Notes under the pieces: generated by a model | What the model saw: the letters and a program-made list of their open reading frames with translations, nothing else | The model's database searches: none | Told to the model about the DNA's origin: nothing | Assembly (NCBI GenBank): GCA_014529385.2 | Contig: CM043962.1 | Coordinates: 43,775,598 to 43,839,597 of the forward strand | Direction of reading: 5' to 3' | DNA length: 64,000 bases | From: Adiantum capillus-veneris | Lineage: Eukaryota; Streptophyta; Polypodiopsida; Polypodiales; Pteridaceae | Translations under genes and position numbers: made by a program | Shown: positions 59,785 through 64,000 of the stretch, piece after piece | Layout of the letters: each line of letters begins with the position of its first letter | Numbering within the stretch: position 1 is the stretch's first letter

Positions 59785-60066
59785 CCAAGTTTTGGTTGGC
59801 TTGAGGGTTTCTGCTGGAATGTCAAAGGGTTCCGCTTCTACAAGAGCATCTTTGATTGTCAGTCTTTTTCTCTTCGTTGTCGATGACTTGGCGGAATCTA
59901 TGGATCCTGTACTCCAATTTTAGAAGTTAGCGTCTTTTTAGTACTGAAAGCCGAAATGAAGCTTTTAACTATTCAAATGACTGGAAAATTGAAACATGAG
60001 CTATTCAGGGCCTAAGGATGCAAGGTAGGTGAAAAAATATGCAAAATGGGCTCAAAATCATGCTGG

Positions 60067-61076
60067 AGACATCATACGCGTATGATGTCTTTTGTGTCAA
60101 AATGACTTCATATTGGTTGTGCTTGTAGCTGATAGTGTATACATGAGTATCACATGCTTGTATTTGAGTTTGGATCCCATTTGGTCAAGTTTTGGCCAGT
60201 TTAGTCCAGTTCCGGCTCTTGGCAAAATTTTGAAAGGGATTTCAATTTTATGATCCAAATTGGATAAAACTTGGTGGTTCACTTTCAAATGGCATGTAGA
60301 TCACTTCTGTTTGGTGGTTGAAGCCCTGAGGTGCCAAAATCACATAGTGAGACATCATACGCATATGATGTCTTTTAGTGTATTTTGGATCAAATTTCTC
60401 TATAAGCTTGGATTTGGCTTTAGATAGGCTTATTCAGTGGATTTATGAAGTTTGGATAGATTTTGGGCTAAAAATGGCTCTGGAGACATCATACGCGTAT
60501 GATGTCTTTTTCATCAATTTTGCATGGGATTGGTTCTGTGGACTCCCCATGTACTAGTGAAGGACTGTTTCTACTCAAATCTTGGTTTGGACTTGAGTAT
60601 GTTGGATTTGGGCCAAAAATAGGCTTTAGGTGAAGGATTTTCCCTCAATTGGGCTAATGGGGTGATCATCTTGACCAAATGGTTCCAAATTTCATATGTA
60701 GCATGTATTAGATATATATAATGGATGTATGATGACAAATGAGCAGTTTTGGCTCTGTAAGTGCAAATAGACATCATACGCGTATGATATCTTTTGTGTC
60801 AAAATGGTGCTTTTTGGTTCCAGATAGCTTGTAGATGTGTTAATCAACAATCCTACAAAGTTTCGATGAGTTTGGAGTTATTTTGACAAAATTAGGACCA
60901 AAAATCAATTTTATGGCCTACTTTGCGTCTTTTTGGTTTTCCTTGGGTTTTCTAACTCCAATTCTCATGATACTTGGTTCATAGGATGTGATTAACATGT
61001 GGAATGAGGCTATGCACTCAAATGTTGAAATGGATGTGAAATTCATACTGTGAGACATCATACGCGTATGATGTCT
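60067..61076. repeat. Five 24-bp palindromes in the spacer of GyA-2
   Basis: Copies at 60067-60090, 60350-60373 (central ACGCAT, one change), 60484-60507, 60769-60792 (one change) and 61053-61076 (perfect). Four match the GyA-1 sites in position; the fifth lies in the segment missing from GyA-1. Confidence 0.94.
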
Positions 61077-61706
61077 ATTCTTGAAATGTTGGTCTTTTTG
61101 TGCAAAGAATGCTTTGTGCTAGTGCCCTAAGCCCTGCTAACTAGTTTTCAACTTAAAAAGTCATCAGTTTAGCTAAAAAGCCCCCTTATAGGCATTTCAG
61201 TCTCCGAAGTCGTCTTTTTGCCTTGGAGTTGAATTTCTTCAACTTTTCTTCTCGAGAGTTGCATTTCCAGCTCATTGGATATGTAGTGAAGCCATCTATT
61301 TGGTTGAACTTGACTTTGGCTCCTCGTTCTCCATCTTTCTCCTTTTGGTTTCCCGAAAGCGTCTTTTTCACAATCGGTAAGTGAATCAGCTTTCTTTTGG
61401 GTTTTGCTTGCAAACATAAGTCATCCATGTATATTTGAAGCTGCTTGTAAAGTTTCATTTCATTCGGTCGTCAATTTCAGCCGTTATGCCAAAATGACGC
61501 TTTGTGTGTCCACAGCCAAATCGGTTGTTCCGACCTACTTTTGGTGGTCCAAACTTGGAGATACTCCATGGTTGCATTGCCCTCGATGTTGTTAAGCTTC
61601 CTGAGAAGTTTTGTGTCGTTTCGACAACTTTTTTCTGTTTGCCTCTTGCAGACTCTGTTGACCTAGGGTTTTTCCAGTCGTTCTTTCTCAAGCTTTGAGT
61701 GTTAGA
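61040..61706 (-). other. Segment present in GyA-2 and absent from GyA-1
   Basis: About 665 bp between GAAATGGATGT and CCCATCTTCTATACTAGGG, where GyA-1 has a short triplicated repeat instead. It includes one palindrome and a 23-nt patch identical to the YMDD region of RT (61414-61436). GyA-1 probably lost it, since the extra palindrome fits the series. Confidence 0.7.
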
Positions 61707-62720
61707 AACCCATCTTCTATACTAGGGTAACCCACCTATAAGTTCTTGCAAGGTTTGGTTAGGCGGTTGTGCCACTACTTAGCATTCTACCGCATTCCCC
61801 GTCTGCTCTTGTTTCTTGGTTTTGGTCAGTTTTCGCGACAAAAGTTAATGATAAGCATCAAAAACTTATGGCAACGAGTCTACCTCTCATGTCTAGTGTC
61901 CTCTGAGCTCTCGTAGCAGTCGTAGAAGGCTGTAGAAGGTTGGATGCTCCTGTGTGCTCTTTGCTCTCTCCAAGAAGGTAATAGTGGAAATGAGCTTGAA
62001 AGTGATGTGAAAAATACTTAACTTCGGACTTCCCGGATCACTTGTTACCAAATTTGACATGTGCTCCTATCTCGTCGTGAAATGCACTTTAGGATTTGAA
62101 ATTTCTCAATTTGGACTCCGTTTGACCTGTTTCTGAGAAATCTGTCCACTTTGCCAAAATTCTGTCATTTCGGGCTTCCCGCAACTTTTCCCGAATTGTA
62201 CTCAATTTTTACCATGGGTTGCCCTTGTCATTAGGATCATCACCATCTATTCTTTTCTTTTTTCTGATCTCGTTTCACCTGCTTTTTTATTTTTCTTTTA
62301 CTTTTATTAAGAAAATCATAAAAAATAAAGGAAAATAGCAAATTGAAGCCAAAAAATTTCAAACATACACAATAAATAGCTGGTAACCCTGTGTATATGA
62401 ATATACACTTATTTGTGATTTTTGGACTTGGATTACCACTTTTTTCCACTTTTTAGCTCCAAAAACACTCTTATTTAATGATATTTACACGTCTAGAGAC
62501 CCAAATTCATCATTTGATCTCTTCTTGTTGCCAGAAAAGGTATATAAGGGAATAAATATTATCAATACCCGCAATCAAACATAAAAATTGCAAAATCATG
62601 TAAGACACTGCCCTTGTAATATAATTTTTGTTTTTCTTTGTTTTTGTCGCTTGTAGCTGCTTTGTAGCTCCTGTATACCTGTATACCTCCCCCCCTCCTA
62701 GTCTGAGTCCTCCCGGACGA

Positions 62721-63017
62721 CTATGAAGTGTCTGTGGGCGAAGCATTGTAGTTGTTTTGGTCATAAGTTCCCAATGCAATTGTAGAGCGATGATACAACA
62801 GTCTTTCCAATAAAGCTGCTCTTTGTTTGATTGAAGGATTGGTGGTCGTGTTTTGGGTTGGTTTTGGCACTTCGGTATATAATGTCAAATACTCTGCTGG
62901 CGGTTTTGATGAACATACAATACATACAGTGACATATTCATGTACGCTTTCTTTCATTCCTGGCCAATAGACTCCCAATTGTAACAAATTCCTATATGTG
63001 TTCCTTCTTGAACACAT
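62721..63017 (-). pseudogene. Fused pol remnant of GyA-2: first HHCC unit joined to pol C-terminal tail
   Basis: 98 codons. The N-terminal part RNTYRNLLQLGVYWPGMKES ... CIVCSSK is the first zinc-binding unit; then the frame jumps to EVPKPTQNTTTNPSIKQRAA, the very end of pol. The 2,388-bp deletion is a multiple of three, so the frame is kept. The integrase catalytic core is gone. Confidence 0.85.
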
Positions 63018-63031
63018 ATAGGAATTTGTTA
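62982..63031. repeat. Perfect 22-bp inverted repeat at a deletion junction
   Basis: Arms 62982-63003 and 63010-63031 with the 6-nt loop CTTCTT. GyA-1 has only the inner GTTC-CTTCTT-GAAC here; the outer part of the second arm is a copy of the first in reverse, followed by a jump of about 270 bp. Confidence 0.92.
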
Positions 63032-63924
63032 TCTACTCCTATAGGGTCTTCTCCATTTGTCAATCGCGAAAGATGATCAGCTCTAAGATGTGTTTTTCCT
63101 ACCGTGAAGTCGAATTCCAGTAAGATAATGAACCATCTCACTATTCTCCCGGTATTGCATGGTTTATTCACTAGGTAGAGCAAGGCTTGGTGATCCGTAA
63201 AAAACACAAACTTGTTGGCTAGAAGATAATGCCGAAATTTCTTCACAGCATATATCATTCCTAATCCTTCTCGCTTTGTTGTGGTGTAATTCTTCTCTGC
63301 ATTGTTGAGCTGTCGACTGGCGTAACAGATAGGAAAATCCATGTTTCCTTCTTCTGGCTGAGCCAGAATGCATCCTATTGCATATGCCGAAGCATCTATA
63401 TGCACATGGAATATCTTCTCCCAATCTGGTGATTTCAAGACTGGAGCAGTAATGAGTGCCTCTTTCAATTTCTTGAATGATTCCTCACACTCCTCTGTCC
63501 ATTCAAAGTTCACTATTAGCCTGTAAAGTGGTTGGCCTATTATAACGTACATGTAAATGAATCGTCTATAATATCCGCAATGTCCCATAAAGCTCTGTAC
63601 TTGTTTCGCATTGGTTGGTCTAGGCATATCCACTATAACTTTAATCTTCTCTAAATCCGTGGATATTCCGTTTTGTGAGACAATATGTCCCAGAATTCTG
63701 CCCTGTCGGACCATAAACACACATTTCTCAGGATTGAGACAAATGCGATATGTCCTACATTTCTCAAATACCTTTCTTAGGTGTTCTAGATGCTCATCTC
63801 TCAGAAGAGAATGTACACATAAGTCATCCATGTATATTTCTAGAAACAACCTTAAGTATTCTTTGAAAGCATGCGTCATCAGCCTCTGGAAGGTTGCGAG
63901 AGCATTAGTTAGACCAAAAGGCAT
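62992..63924 (-). CDS. RT palm, RNase H of GyA-2
   Basis: 310 codons: MPFGLTNALATFQRLM, YMDDLCVHS, VQSFMGHCGYYRRFIY (no stop here, unlike GyA-1), RNase H with HVHIDASAYAIGC, FFTDHQALLYLV and ADHLSR. A TAG at 63931-63933 (Tyr codon in GyA-1) breaks the frame upstream, and the rest of RT continues to the window end. The C-terminus runs into the fold-back junction. Confidence 0.92.
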   Translation of the reverse strand: MPFGLTNALATFQRLMTHAFKEYLRLFLEIYMDDLCVHSLLRDEHLEHLRKVFEKCRTYRICLNPEKCVFMVRQGRILGHIVSQNGISTDLEKIKVIVDMPRPTNAKQVQSFMGHCGYYRRFIYMYVIIGQPLYRLIVNFEWTEECEESFKKLKEALITAPVLKSPDWEKIFHVHIDASAYAIGCILAQPEEGNMDFPICYASRQLNNAEKNYTTTKREGLGMIYAVKKFRHYLLANKFVFFTDHQALLYLVNKPCNTGRIVRWFIILLEFDFTVGKTHLRADHLSRLTNGEDPIGVDNKFLYVFKKEHI

Positions 63925-64000
63925 AACCCGCTAAGCATAAATCCCCCACTCCGTTGCAAAAGCTGTTTTATGTTGATCTGCCGGTGCTATTGTTAGCTGG

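Larger units (their letters stand above)
59785..62720 (-). other. Spacer between pol and ORF3, GyA-2
   Basis: Homologous to 4324-6505, plus a segment at about 61040-61706 that is absent from GyA-1. No convincing gene. It carries five palindromes. Confidence 0.7.
55642..64000 (-). mobile_element. GyA-2: second GyA copy, internally deleted, runs off the window
   Basis: The 3' half of a minus-strand element closely matching GyA-1: LTR 55642-56586, PPT, ORF3, palindrome-rich spacer, and then a shrunken pol. Relative to GyA-1, a 2,388-bp deletion removes the integrase core, the second HHCC unit, the integrase C-terminal region and the second protease. A second rearrangement at 62982-63031 removes about 270 bp. 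RT and RNase H follow and are cut by the window end. It is non-autonomous as seen. Confidence 0.95.

Noticed and set aside
61186-61458. Minus-strand frame with YMDDLC as a second reverse transcriptase
   Set aside because: Only a 23-nt patch matches RT; the rest of the frame has no RT motif. Kept as a finding about the patch only.

Overview
This window is a eukaryotic, almost certainly land-plant, retrotransposon nest. It contains no intact host gene that I can recognise. The plant call rests on Athila/Tat-type Ty3/gypsy elements primed by a tRNA-Asp-like site, a chromodomain-bearing chromovirus and a Ty1/copia element primed by the initiator-Met-like site, all of plant type. I cannot name the species. 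Coordinates and target-site duplications (TSDs) were read by eye.

Layout. (1) 98-18459, minus strand: GyA-1, a complete 18.4-kb Ty3/gypsy element with TSD ACCAC, 968/956-bp LTRs, a long leader, a gag-pol that was once a single frame, a palindrome-rich spacer and an extra post-pol gene (ORF3). It sits inside a transposase-like gene relic (1-92 and 18465-19209). (2) About 19450-37132, minus strand: a truncated chromovirus, split inside its chromodomain by GyB-1. (3) 20656-34256, plus strand: GyB-1, a complete 13.6-kb Ty3/gypsy element with TSD CCTTT. (4) 37133-41066, plus strand: the 3' end of a Ty1/copia element whose LTR is split by GyB-2 (37939-40379, TSD GCGCA), a 2.4-kb coding-free relative of GyB-1. 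(5) 41067-47339, minus strand: exon-like relics of an unrecognised gene family, split by CopB (42033-47235, TSD GAACG), a young complete Ty1/copia element. (6) 47340-55641: a decayed gypsy gag, CT and C tracts, another copy of the same unrecognised family (50927-52949), a histone H3-like relic (54428-54742) and an imperfect long inverted repeat. (7) 55642 to the window end, minus strand: GyA-2, a second, internally deleted copy of GyA.

How the parts fit together. GyA and GyB share an unusual pol: after the integrase C-terminal region the same frame runs into a second aspartic-protease-like domain (DSGA in GyA, DTGA in GyB) and then a tail with repeated W-x-P-K motifs. GyA also has two copies of the integrase HHCC zinc-binding unit, a 24-bp perfect palindrome scattered in its leader and in its post-pol spacer, and a roughly 1,080-codon ORF3 in two frames that meet at a canonical -1 slippery heptamer in both copies. 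All elements carry stops or frameshifts, and several have lost catalytic residues. GyB-2 keeps only LTRs, PBS and PPT, so it could only move with help from a GyB-like partner.
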